A DNA stretch of 6,394 nucleotides from JAFNAG01 sp041501225. GTDB taxonomy: Bacteria; Acidobacteriota; UBA6911. Shown piece by piece: positions 1 to 6,392 of the stretch; position 1 is the stretch's first letter; each line of letters starts with the position of its first letter. The DNA is taken from the NCBI GenBank assembly GCA_041501225.1, contig JBGQNR010000299.1, positions 1 to 6,394 on the forward strand. The letters run 5' to 3'. The notes under the pieces were generated by a model that was not told the origin of the DNA, did not search any database, and was given only the letters and a program-made list of their open reading frames with translations. The translations under genes were made by a program, and so were the position numbers.

Positions 1-38
1 CGCCCATTCAGGCCTCCTGCACGCTTTGTTTCCGTATT

Positions 39-86
39 CCCAGGGCTTGCGCCCTGGGCTGGCGCTGTTGAACCCCTTCGGGGTTC
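39..86 (-). repeat. Two-hairpin composite repeat, left copy
   Basis: Two perfect short hairpins lie side by side. One has an 8-bp stem (39-46 cccagggc with 51-58 gccctggg) and a ttgc loop. The other has a 7-bp stem (70-76 gaacccc with 80-86 ggggttc) and a ttc loop. Read on the minus strand the order is small hairpin, an 11-nt spacer containing acag...ag, then the cccagggc hairpin. This is the same architecture as the copy at 6173-6229 on the plus strand. It begins 45 nt beyond the stop of the purF remnant. No T-run follows either stem, so an intrinsic terminator is not supported. It is probably a dispersed intergenic repeat of the REP-like kind; the family assignment is inference. Confidence 0.6.
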
Positions 87-131
87 CTTAACTAAGTGCC
101 ATTCCAGCCTGCTACCCAAAGTCGAAGGATC

Positions 132-275
132 CTACTCGGCGCCGTCCCAGCAATAGGTGCAGAGTTTTTCCTTAGGCAGGACGATGGCGGTTCCCAGGTG
201 CGAGTGATAGTCCGTACCGAAAAAGAGATCCGTGACACAGTCCTCTTTCGAGGCAACTCCAAACAAACCGCCCAT
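132..275 (-). pseudogene. purF: Amidophosphoribosyltransferase remnant with large internal deletion
   Basis: PurF makes 5-phosphoribosylamine from PRPP and glutamine, the first step of purine synthesis. This 47-codon frame starts at ATG 275, 5 nt after a strong ribosome binding site (AAGGAGGG, 288-281 on this strand), and ends at TAG 132. Residues 1-29 start MGGLFGVASKEDC and end DYHSHLGT, which I recognise as the N-terminus of the PurF-like group beginning MGG, where Gly stands in place of the usual Cys nucleophile. In full-length proteins RRGG-type sequence follows HLGT. Here residues 30-47 (AIVLPKEKLCTYCWDGAE) match the C-terminal tail of the same group. The join, near 188/189, is in frame, and roughly 400 or more codons are missing, including the PRPP-binding phosphoribosyltransferase domain. 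Neither piece has a stop or frameshift, so the loss is recent or is an assembly collapse. It is divergent from purL. A functional micropeptide is possible but unlikely. The family call comes from remembered sequences. Confidence 0.72.
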
Positions 276-280
276 TGTTT

Positions 281-288
281 CCCTCCTT
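281..288 (-). promoter_or_regulatory. Ribosome binding site of the purF remnant
   Basis: Read on the minus strand this is AAGGAGGG, followed by the 5-nt spacer AAACA and then ATG at 275. It fixes the start at the MGG residues and argues against the upstream in-frame ATG at 413. It is still a strong site, although the gene it serves is broken. Confidence 0.75.
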
Positions 289-400
289 GGGGATGAGCGG
301 GCCCGCATTTTCGCATGGCACGATTCCAGATGCCACGAGATTTCGTCGTCAATTTCCCGGCCGGCAGACTTAGTTTTGGCAGGGATTTGATGGTCCACAC

Positions 401-430
401 TACATAACAACACGAGAGTGGTTTTGTCGA
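401..430 (-). promoter_or_regulatory. Weak candidate sigma-70-like promoter toward purF
   Basis: On the minus strand TCGACA (430-425, five of six matches to TTGACA) is followed after 18 nt by TATGTA (406-401, a poor -10 match). It lies about 125 bp upstream of the purF remnant start in the divergent gap. The -10 is weak and this could be chance. I saw no comparably good match pointing toward purL. Confidence 0.2.
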
Positions 431-437
431 GCCATGG

Positions 438-463
438 AGGCTTCGAGCCTTGGCGCCTCGAAG
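438..463. other. Overlapping inverted repeats in the divergent purF-purL gap
   Basis: Two mutually exclusive stems share bases. One is a 5-bp hairpin (438-442 aggct, loop tcg, 446-450 agcct). The other is a 7-bp stem (441-447 cttcgag with 457-463 ctcgaag) with a 9-nt loop. It lies about 70 bp upstream of the purL start. It could be an operator or a leader structure. I do not recognise a known purine operator or a purine or guanidine riboswitch in it. The rest of the gap, 289-531, shows nothing else I can support. Confidence 0.25.
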
Positions 464-531
464 TATGCTAGTGTAGTCCTCGAAATTGGCAGCCAAAGAA
501 TGTAAAGTAAGACCCTTCTGGGGGAGAAAAG

Positions 532-3500
532 GTGAGCACCATACAACGGTTTTACAGGCTGGCCGGGCAAGGATTCGAGAACTGCTTTTATGTCGAGGCC
601 TCCGCGCCGTTACTCGCGCAGGAAAAGACAATCCTGAGTTGGCTGTTGGCCGAAACTTTCGAGCCAGAAAAGCTGAGTTCTCAAACCTTCCTGGGGTCGG
701 ATGCGAACAAAACGGTGGAGGTTGGTCCGCGCCTCAATTTCGAGACTGCTTTTTCGACCAACGCCGTGGCCATCTGCCGCGCTTGTGGCCTGGACAAGAT
801 TTTGCGGGTCGAGAAATCAAGAAGGTGGATCCTGCCGCAGAACGAGGACAGAAACCACTTCATCGTCAGGCATCACGACCGCATGACCGAATGCCCCTAT
901 GCGTCCCCCCTGGAGAGCTTCGAGACCGGTCTCGTTCCTGAGCCGGTAATAACCGTTCCCCTCATCGAAAAGGGCCCAGCGGCGCTCCAGGACATCAACC
1001 GTGAATTGGGCCTGGGCATGGACGCCTGGGATCTCGGCTTTTACCACGATCTGTTCGCCAACAGGTTCCGTCGCAATCCGACCAACGTGGAATGTTTCCA
1101 GCTTGCGCAGGCCAACAGCGAGCATTCGCGTCACTGGTTCTTTAAAGGCAAACTGAAAATAGACGGCAAGGATGCGTCCGAAACGCTGATGGAGATCATT
1201 AAATCGACTTTGTGTGCCAATCCATCCAACAGCGTCATCGCCTTCAAGGACAACTCGAGCGGCATCCGTGGCTACAAAGTTGCCACCATGATTCCGAAAG
1301 CCCCGGGGAAGTCCTCTCCGTTTGCATTCCGGCAAGGCGAATACGACATCCTCTTCACGGCCGAAACCCATAACTTCCCCAGCGGCGTTGCGCCCTTCCC
1401 CGGCGCCGAGACCGGGACGGGCGGCAGGATCCGCGATGTTCATGCGACCGGCAGGGGCGCCCTGGTGATTGCCGGTACCGCTGGTTATTGTGTCGGCAAC
1501 CTGAACATCAGGGATTTCCCGATCCCGGGGGAAGACAGCGCCTTCGGCTATCCGTCGAACCTGGCCACTCCCATCCAGATTCTAATCGGCGAAAGCAACG
1601 GCGCTTCGGATTACGGCAACAAGTTCGGCGAACCGTTGATTCAGGGATTTACTCGAACCTTTGGATTGCGCCTGCCCGACGGCAGCCGCAGGGAGTGGAT
1701 CAAGCCGATCATGTTCACCGGCGGGATCGGGCAATTGGATGCGCGCCATCTCCAGAAGGGCGAGCCTAAAAAGAGGATGCTCGTGATCGAGATCGGTGGG
1801 CCCGCATACCGCATCGGCATCGGAGGCGGGGCGGCATCGAGCATGATCCAGGGTGAGAACAAGGAAGAACTCGACTTCAGCGCCGTACAGCGCGGTGACG
1901 CCGAGATGGAACAGAAGATGAACCGCGTCATCCGGGCCTGCGTTGAAATGGGGGACAGAAATCCGATCGTCAGCATTCACGACCAGGGAGCGGGCGGTCC
2001 CTGCAATGTTCTCACGGAACTAGTGGATCCTGCCGGCGGGCGCATCGAAATTCGCAACATCGCACTCGGAGACAAGACCATGTCGGTGCTGGAAATCTGG
2101 GGCGCCGAATACCAGGAGCGCACAGCTCTGCTCTTGAACCCGGATCGTCTCGAGGAGTTCCGCGCCATCTGCGTGCGTGAAAAGGTGAACTGCGAGATGC
2201 TCGGCGAAGTAACGGGAGACGGGCGCGTCGTAGTTCATGACGCCCAGGACAACACCACTCCGGTCAATCTGGAGCTTGCCCCGATCCTTACCAATATTCC
2301 CCAAAAGACTTTCGACCTGGAGCGCATCCATCAGAAACCTGAACCGCTTCACCTTCCGCACGATTTGACGGTCGGCGAAGCCCTGCGCCAGGTGTTCCGA
2401 CTGCCGTCGGTCGGATCCAAGGGATATCTGGTGCGAAAAGTCGATCGCAGCGTCACGGGGTTAATCGCGCGCCAGCAATGCTGCGGGCCGCTGCAGCTGC
2501 CGGTCTCCAATGTCGCCATCATGGCCCAAAGCCACTTCGGCGTTACCGGTGCTGCAATTGCCGTGGGAGAACAGCCCATCAAGAGCCTCGTGGATGTGCG
2601 CGCCGGAGTGCGCATGGCCGTGGCCGAAGCGCTGACGAACATCGTCTGGGCACACATCTCGAACCTGTCCCACATCAAGTGCTCCGTCAACTGGATGTGG
2701 GCTGCAAAGCAGCCGGGCGAGGGGGCAGCGCTCCATGACGGAGCGATCGCGCTGCGGGATTTGATGGTCGCGCTCGGGATTGCAGCCGACGGCGGGAAAG
2801 ACAGCCTTTCTATGGCTGCGCGCGTCGGCGATGAGGTTATTAAGGCTCCCGGACAGGTCGTCGTATCCGCGTATGCTTCCATGCCCGATGTCACGAAGGT
2901 CGTCACGCCTGACATCAAGCGTCCGGGAGATAGTTGTTTGATGCTCCTCGACCTTGCACCGGGCAAACACCGCCTGGGAGGATCGGCACTCGGCCAGACC
3001 TACGGGCAGATCGGGAAGGAATCGCCCGACATAGATAATCCACACTTGCTCAAACATGCTTTCCTCGCGGTGCAGAGTCTGATCGCAGAGGGCCTTGTGC
3101 TCGCCGGCCACGATCGCAGCGACGGCGGACTGGCGACAACCGTGGCGGAGATGGCAATGGCCGGCAATTGCGGCGCCAAAATTCTATTGGAGGAAACAGC
3201 GGAGGTTATTCCCCAGCTTTTTGCGGAAGAGTTGGGCTTGGTATTTGAGTACCTTCCCGCAAATGGAGACCGGATTTGCACCAGGCTGCGAAACGCCGGG
3301 GTGCCATTCAGATCCTTGGGTGTAACGCTAGCAGAAAGACGGCTTGAAATCGGGTGCAAGAAGGAGGTCATCCTGAATGTTGCCACGCCGGTTCTTCTTT
3401 CCTGGTGGGAAGAGATCAGCGATCAAATCGAAGCGCTGCAGATGAATCCTGCCTGCGCCAGTGAGCAGGCCCAACGCCATGACCGCCCGGGGCCCACGTA

Positions 3501-4353
3501 TCACCTCAGTTTTGATCCCAAACCGACTCCTGAAACCATGCTGCAGCGCGAAAAGAAACCGAAGGTCGCCATCCTCCGGGAAGAGGGGAGCAACGGGGAT
3601 CGCGAAATGACCTCGGCTTTCTTCGCGGCCGGCTGCGAGCCATGGGATCTGACAATGTCGGACCTCTTGAGCGGTCGCGCATCGTTGGAGGGCTTCCGAG
3701 GACTCGTTTTTGTCGGCGGTTTCTCTTACGCGGACGTGCTTGACAGCGCGAAGGGCTGGGCCGGGATCATCCGCTTCCACGACAGGCTGCGCGCGATGTT
3801 TGACGCCTTCTATCTGCGCCCGGACACCTTTTCGTTGGGAGTGTGCAATGGCTGCCAGCTGATGGCCTTGCTGGGATGGGTGCCTTGGAAGGGCATTCCG
3901 GATGCCCGGCAACCCAGGTTCATCCGCAACCGTTCCGAGCGGTTTGAATCGCGCTGGGCCACGGTGAAAATCGTCGAGAGTCCATCGATCATGCTTAGGG
4001 AGATGGAAAACTCCGCCCTTGGAATCTGGGTGGCGCACGGCGAAGGACGGCTCTATTGCCCTGATCCGGATATCCTGCGCCAGGCGGTGCAGAGAAAACT
4101 CACCCCCTGCTATTTCGTGGACGATCAGGACAAGTCAACGGAGGAGTACCCGTTCAATCCCAATGGCTCGACCCAGGGCATCACGGCATTCTGCTCTCCG
4201 GACGGGCGCCATCTGGCCATCATGCCTCACCCCGAGCGCGCGTTTTTGCGATATCAGTGGCCATGGATGCCGGAGCACTGGAAACACACCATAAAAGCTT
4301 CCCCCTGGCTCCGGATGTTCCAGAACGCCCGCGCCTGGTGCGAACAAGTCTGA
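532..4353 (+). CDS. purL: Phosphoribosylformylglycinamidine synthase, single-chain (large) type
   Basis: This cytosolic enzyme converts FGAR, glutamine and ATP to FGAM, step four of de novo purine synthesis. At 1273 residues it has the usual length of the fused large form, so no separate purS or purQ is needed. Visible parts in order are a PurS-like N-terminal region (about 1-150, with EVGPRLNF); a linker with NSEHSRHW (195-202, conserved active-site His198); a first AIRS-type half with TAETHNFPSG (276-285), TGTGGRIRD and HDQGAGG (483-489); a second half with GGKDSLSMA (754-762) and GHDRSDGG (859-866); and a class I glutaminase domain from about 1011 with nucleophile Cys1105 in GVCNGCQ and His1233/Glu1235 in MPHPER. 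The start is GTG 532, preceded by ggggag at 521-526; an in-frame TAA at 508-510 excludes any earlier start. The Ser in SEHSRH, where E. coli-type enzymes have Cys, and long stretches elsewhere resemble animal PFAS. All key residues look intact. Confidence 0.97.
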   Translation: MSTIQRFYRLAGQGFENCFYVEASAPLLAQEKTILSWLLAETFEPEKLSSQTFLGSDANKTVEVGPRLNFETAFSTNAVAICRACGLDKILRVEKSRRWILPQNEDRNHFIVRHHDRMTECPYASPLESFETGLVPEPVITVPLIEKGPAALQDINRELGLGMDAWDLGFYHDLFANRFRRNPTNVECFQLAQANSEHSRHWFFKGKLKIDGKDASETLMEIIKSTLCANPSNSVIAFKDNSSGIRGYKVATMIPKAPGKSSPFAFRQGEYDILFTAETHNFPSGVAPFPGAETGTGGRIRDVHATGRGALVIAGTAGYCVGNLNIRDFPIPGEDSAFGYPSNLATPIQILIGESNGASDYGNKFGEPLIQGFTRTFGLRLPDGSRREWIKPIMFTGGIGQLDARHLQKGEPKKRMLVIEIGGPAYRIGIGGGAASSMIQGENKEELDFSAVQRGDAEMEQKMNRVIRACVEMGDRNPIVSIHDQGAGGPCNVLTELVDPAGGRIEIRNIALGDKTMSVLEIWGAEYQERTALLLNPDRLEEFRAICVREKVNCEMLGEVTGDGRVVVHDAQDNTTPVNLELAPILTNIPQKTFDLERIHQKPEPLHLPHDLTVGEALRQVFRLPSVGSKGYLVRKVDRSVTGLIARQQCCGPLQLPVSNVAIMAQSHFGVTGAAIAVGEQPIKSLVDVRAGVRMAVAEALTNIVWAHISNLSHIKCSVNWMWAAKQPGEGAALHDGAIALRDLMVALGIAADGGKDSLSMAARVGDEVIKAPGQVVVSAYASMPDVTKVVTPDIKRPGDSCLMLLDLAPGKHRLGGSALGQTYGQIGKESPDIDNPHLLKHAFLAVQSLIAEGLVLAGHDRSDGGLATTVAEMAMAGNCGAKILLEETAEVIPQLFAEELGLVFEYLPANGDRICTRLRNAGVPFRSLGVTLAERRLEIGCKKEVILNVATPVLLSWWEEISDQIEALQMNPACASEQAQRHDRPGPTYHLSFDPKPTPETMLQREKKPKVAILREEGSNGDREMTSAFFAAGCEPWDLTMSDLLSGRASLEGFRGLVFVGGFSYADVLDSAKGWAGIIRFHDRLRAMFDAFYLRPDTFSLGVCNGCQLMALLGWVPWKGIPDARQPRFIRNRSERFESRWATVKIVESPSIMLREMENSALGIWVAHGEGRLYCPDPDILRQAVQRKLTPCYFVDDQDKSTEEYPFNPNGSTQGITAFCSPDGRHLAIMPHPERAFLRYQWPWMPEHWKHTIKASPWLRMFQNARAWCEQV

Positions 4354-4419
4354 ATGCAGCATTAGCAGACATTTCGATTCGCATGGCGATTCAACCGAAG
4401 AGTGGAGGAATGAGTACCC

Positions 4420-5502
4420 ATGAAATTCAAGAGTTCTTGTGCCCTGAAGATCATGTGCACCATAACCATCACATCAGCACATGCAATTTGCGCAGCCGGC
4501 TTGCTATTTTCTCAGACGGCCGCTCATACGCAGAAAGGTACGGTGGAACGCGTCAAGGTGTACGGAAAATCGCTCGCGGGCAATCTTGAAGGGGATTCAC
4601 CAGACCGTGACGTCTCCATTTATCTGCCGCCAAGTTACTCGACCGATCGGAATCACCGCTACCCGGTGGTTTACCTGCTGCACGGATTTACAGATGATGA
4701 TGATCATTGGTTCGGCAGGATCCAGCACTTTATCGACGTACCTGCCATCCTGGACAAAGCCTTGGAGAGCGGAGCGACGCGGGAAATGATCGTGGTCATG
4801 CCCAATGCCTATACTGCTTTTCAGGGCAGCATGTATTCGAGCTCGGTGACCACGGGCGACTGGGAAGGCTATGTCGCGCAAGATCTCGTTTCCTACGTTG
4901 ACAGCCACTATCGAACGATAGCGAACCGTGAAAGTAGAGGCCTGGCCGGCCACTCCATGGGGGGATACGGGGCGATCCGGATCGGCATGAAACACCCTGA
5001 AGTTTTTTCAAGCATTTACGTGTTGAGCCCTTGCTGCATGAATGCCAATTTAAATCCACAGAACATGGCGCGCGCCGAGAAAATCCAGAGCATGGCGGAG
5101 GCGGCAAAAGCTGATTTTGGAACCAAGGCAGCTCTGGCGTCCGCGGCTGCATGGTCTCCGAATCCGAAAAATCCGCCATTCTTCTTCGACCTGCCCACCA
5201 AGGAAGGACAGCTGCAACCGGCTGTCGCGGCCAAGTGGGCGGCCAATGCGCCCCTGGCGATGGTGGATCAATACCTGCCGAACCTGCGAAAATTGCGGGC
5301 AATCGCATTTGATGCCGGCGATAAGGATGCATCGATCGCGGAGAGCATCAAGGTGCTGGATGAGATCCTGAACCGGTATGAACTCCCTCACACGTTCGAA
5401 ATCTACGGCGGGACACACATCAGCGGCGTCGCGGAACGCCTCGAGAAAAAGGTCTTGCCGTTCTTCACAGGCAACTTGACCTTTCCCCAAACCAAGCGAT
5501 GA
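4420..5502 (+). CDS. Secreted alpha/beta-hydrolase, putative esterase (PF00756 / esterase D type)
   Basis: This is a 360-residue serine esterase of the family that includes S-formylglutathione hydrolase, feruloyl esterase domains and mycobacterial antigen 85; the substrate cannot be read from the sequence. The N-terminus has a positively charged start and a hydrophobic stretch to about residue 35, consistent with a signal peptide, so the enzyme is probably periplasmic or exported. The mature part opens with DRDVSIYLPPSY. It then shows YLLHGF (85-90, oxyanion region), the nucleophile elbow GHSMGG with Ser179, a probable acid Asp303 (or Asp301) in DAGDKD, and a probable catalytic His333 in GGTH. 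An acidic run DDDD follows HGFT. The start is ATG 4420, 10 nt after ggagga (4404-4409). The ATG at 4410 is in another frame and too close to the site. It follows purL by 66 bp with no terminator seen, so read-through is plausible without implying a purine role. Confidence 0.88.
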   Translation: MKFKSSCALKIMCTITITSAHAICAAGLLFSQTAAHTQKGTVERVKVYGKSLAGNLEGDSPDRDVSIYLPPSYSTDRNHRYPVVYLLHGFTDDDDHWFGRIQHFIDVPAILDKALESGATREMIVVMPNAYTAFQGSMYSSSVTTGDWEGYVAQDLVSYVDSHYRTIANRESRGLAGHSMGGYGAIRIGMKHPEVFSSIYVLSPCCMNANLNPQNMARAEKIQSMAEAAKADFGTKAALASAAAWSPNPKNPPFFFDLPTKEGQLQPAVAAKWAANAPLAMVDQYLPNLRKLRAIAFDAGDKDASIAESIKVLDEILNRYELPHTFEIYGGTHISGVAERLEKKVLPFFTGNLTFPQTKR

Positions 5503-5506
5503 AAAC

Positions 5507-5968
5507 TCAGAAGCGGTTGCCAAACAGGAGATCGCGCAGTTCCTGGGTTATCTGGGCAAGTTTGTCAGATTTGGTCCGGAGAGGTTCTGACAAAATCATG
5601 GAGCGGACGCCGGAATCCACCAGGATCGTGATGCGATATTGATAGCAGTCGCTGCACAATCTCTGCCACATTGGAGTTTTTTGGCTTTTTGGAGGAAAAA
5701 GCGGTTCGATACGTTGTTTGAATGCTGTGACAGACTGGGGCGTAATTTCTTTCACTTTCCCGCCCTCATTTTCAATCCGCCCGTCGGGATAGATCCAGAA
5801 CCGGTCGTGCCATCCCGCATACCCGCCAAAGCGTTCGAACAAGATTGCATACCCGGTCACCGGTCTCGCTTGCGCTGTGCCGGTCGCTTGCGTCTGCGCT
5901 TGGCCGAAAACGAGCAATCCCATGCTTGAGAAAAAAAGGAAGAGAAAAAGAAGCGCACGCCTTGTCAT
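5507..5968 (-). CDS. Small secreted protein, emfourin-like (protease-inhibitor-type fold?), function unknown
   Basis: This is a 153-residue protein with a clear export signal: MTRR, then a strongly hydrophobic run (LLFLFLFF...) to about residue 22, with likely cleavage near the following Gln/Ala/Thr-rich stretch. No lipobox Cys is seen there. The mature part begins with a strand-like ILFERFGGYAG segment and continues with IYPDGRI. Later come CSDCYQYRITI and a charged C-terminal helix ending in LRDLLFGNRF. The pattern ERxGGxAG, a mid-region helix, then YxxTI and a short C-terminal helix recalls emfourin-like proteins, small inhibitors of thermolysin-type proteases, and related secreted proteins of unknown role. 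This is a weak similarity from memory. The CxxC could form a disulfide. Start ATG 5968 is chosen over ATG 5983 because the earlier codon overlaps the ribosome binding site. The gene converges on the esterase with a 4-bp gap. Confidence 0.8.
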   Translation of the reverse strand: MTRRALLFLFLFFSSMGLLVFGQAQTQATGTAQARPVTGYAILFERFGGYAGWHDRFWIYPDGRIENEGGKVKEITPQSVTAFKQRIEPLFPPKSQKTPMWQRLCSDCYQYRITILVDSGVRSMILSEPLRTKSDKLAQITQELRDLLFGNRF

Positions 5969-5973
5969 GGTAT

Positions 5974-5981
5974 CCACCTCC
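5974..5981 (-). promoter_or_regulatory. Ribosome binding site that decides the start of the small secreted protein
   Basis: Read on the minus strand, GGAGGTGG lies 5 nt before ATG 5968. The alternative ATG at 5983 immediately precedes and overlaps this site, so translation is expected to begin at MTRR, which also gives a cleaner signal peptide. Confidence 0.7.
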
Positions 5982-6065
5982 ATAAAAAGGACGCGGTTTC
6001 AGCGCTCTCTTGCAGCTTATTTATTGTCCTCGCGGCAAGACATAACCAGATCCTGCCCCCTCAAG

Positions 6066-6092
6066 TGGGCGCCGGGCGCCGCCTGACGCCCA
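6066..6092. repeat. Short GC-rich inverted repeat
   Basis: The sequence tgggcg (6066-6071) pairs with cgccca (6087-6092) around a GC-rich loop containing a second gggcgcc. There is no T-run, so it is not a good intrinsic terminator. It lies about 100 bp upstream of the small secreted gene. Apart from this, 5984-6170 holds nothing I can support. An AT-rich patch near 6018-6028 could be part of a promoter for the minus-strand gene, but I found no -35/-10 pair with proper spacing. Confidence 0.3.
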
Positions 6093-6172
6093 AGGGTATG
6101 GAATCATCAGATCCCAGGCCCCGTCCGGCGAGACTGTCTCAAAACTCATGCGCCGGATGATATGCCAGCGTT

Positions 6173-6229
6173 TTCAGCCCTGGAAGGGCTGAAGACAGTA
6201 GCCCCGGGCAAGCGAAGCGCAGCCCGGGG
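6173..6229 (+). repeat. Two-hairpin composite repeat, right copy A
   Basis: The first hairpin is 6173-6180 ttcagccc with 6186-6193 gggctgaa (8 bp, loop tggaa). After the 8-nt spacer gacagtag comes a second hairpin, 6202-6209 ccccgggc with 6222-6229 gcccgggg (8 bp), whose loop holds a nested gcg-aag-cgc stem (6212-6220). The order and the spacer (acag..ag) match the left copy at 39-86 in opposite orientation. It is a dispersed-repeat candidate and has no coding content. Confidence 0.65.
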
Positions 6230-6250
6230 TTTATCGGAATCTGATCAAAA

Positions 6251-6310
6251 GCCCTGGAGGGGCACAGAAAGCATCTGAAATTGAAGGACTTACGTCGCCC
6301 CTTCAGAGCT
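6251..6310. repeat. Inverted pair of single repeat modules
   Basis: The plus-strand module gccctggaggggcac (6251-6265, stem gccc/gggc with loop tggag) resembles the first hairpin of the composite repeat. A related module lies in reverse at about 6293-6310, where the minus strand reads agctctgaaggggcgacg. The 27 bp between them contain no recognisable feature. Together with the flanking composites this makes the region roughly symmetric around 6280. Confidence 0.5.
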
Positions 6311-6330
6311 CTTGCACCTGCCTGCCGTGA

Positions 6331-6392
6331 CCGGTGGCAGCGCCGCTGCGCGGCTCGCCCCCGGCTACTTTCTCGGCGTCCCTCCAGGACGC
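6331..6392 (-). repeat. Two-hairpin composite repeat, right copy B, diverged
   Basis: Read on the minus strand, this starts with a 6-bp hairpin (6387-6392 with 6376-6381; on the plus strand gcgtcc...ggacgc), followed by an agaaagtag spacer. Then comes a larger GC-rich structure with ccgg ends (6331-6334 and 6361-6364) and an inner 5-bp stem, gccgc (6342-6346) with gcggc (6350-6354). The architecture matches copy A in opposite orientation, with lower sequence similarity. It runs to the window edge and may continue. Confidence 0.5.

Noticed and set aside
276..413. In-frame upstream extension of the purF remnant to ATG 413
   Set aside because: The strong ribosome binding site at 281-288 sits directly before ATG 275, where the PurF N-terminus begins. 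The extension has no ribosome binding site of its own and no family resemblance.
92..631. 179-codon open frame on the minus strand across the divergent gap
   Set aside because: It overlaps both the purF remnant and the start of purL in other frames, has a biased low-complexity composition and resembles nothing. It is a GC-driven shadow.
817..1443. Long minus-strand open frame inside purL, with similar ones at 2349-3111 and 3328-4038
   Set aside because: They lie opposite a convincing, fully conserved purL frame and show no recognisable domain. They are frame shadows in GC-rich coding DNA.
4257..4589. Plus-strand 110-codon frame spanning the purL end and the esterase start
   Set aside because: It overlaps two well-supported genes out of frame, and its His-rich translation comes from the esterase signal-peptide DNA read in another frame.
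5969..5983. Earlier start at ATG 5983 for the small secreted protein
   Set aside because: This ATG overlaps the ribosome binding site of the downstream ATG at 5968 and adds acidic residues before the signal peptide.
6173..6229. Hairpins read as intrinsic transcription terminators or as part of a CRISPR array
   Set aside because: No T-run follows the stems, no gene ends nearby, and there is no regular repeat-spacer pattern. The match to the left-end copy fits a dispersed composite repeat better.
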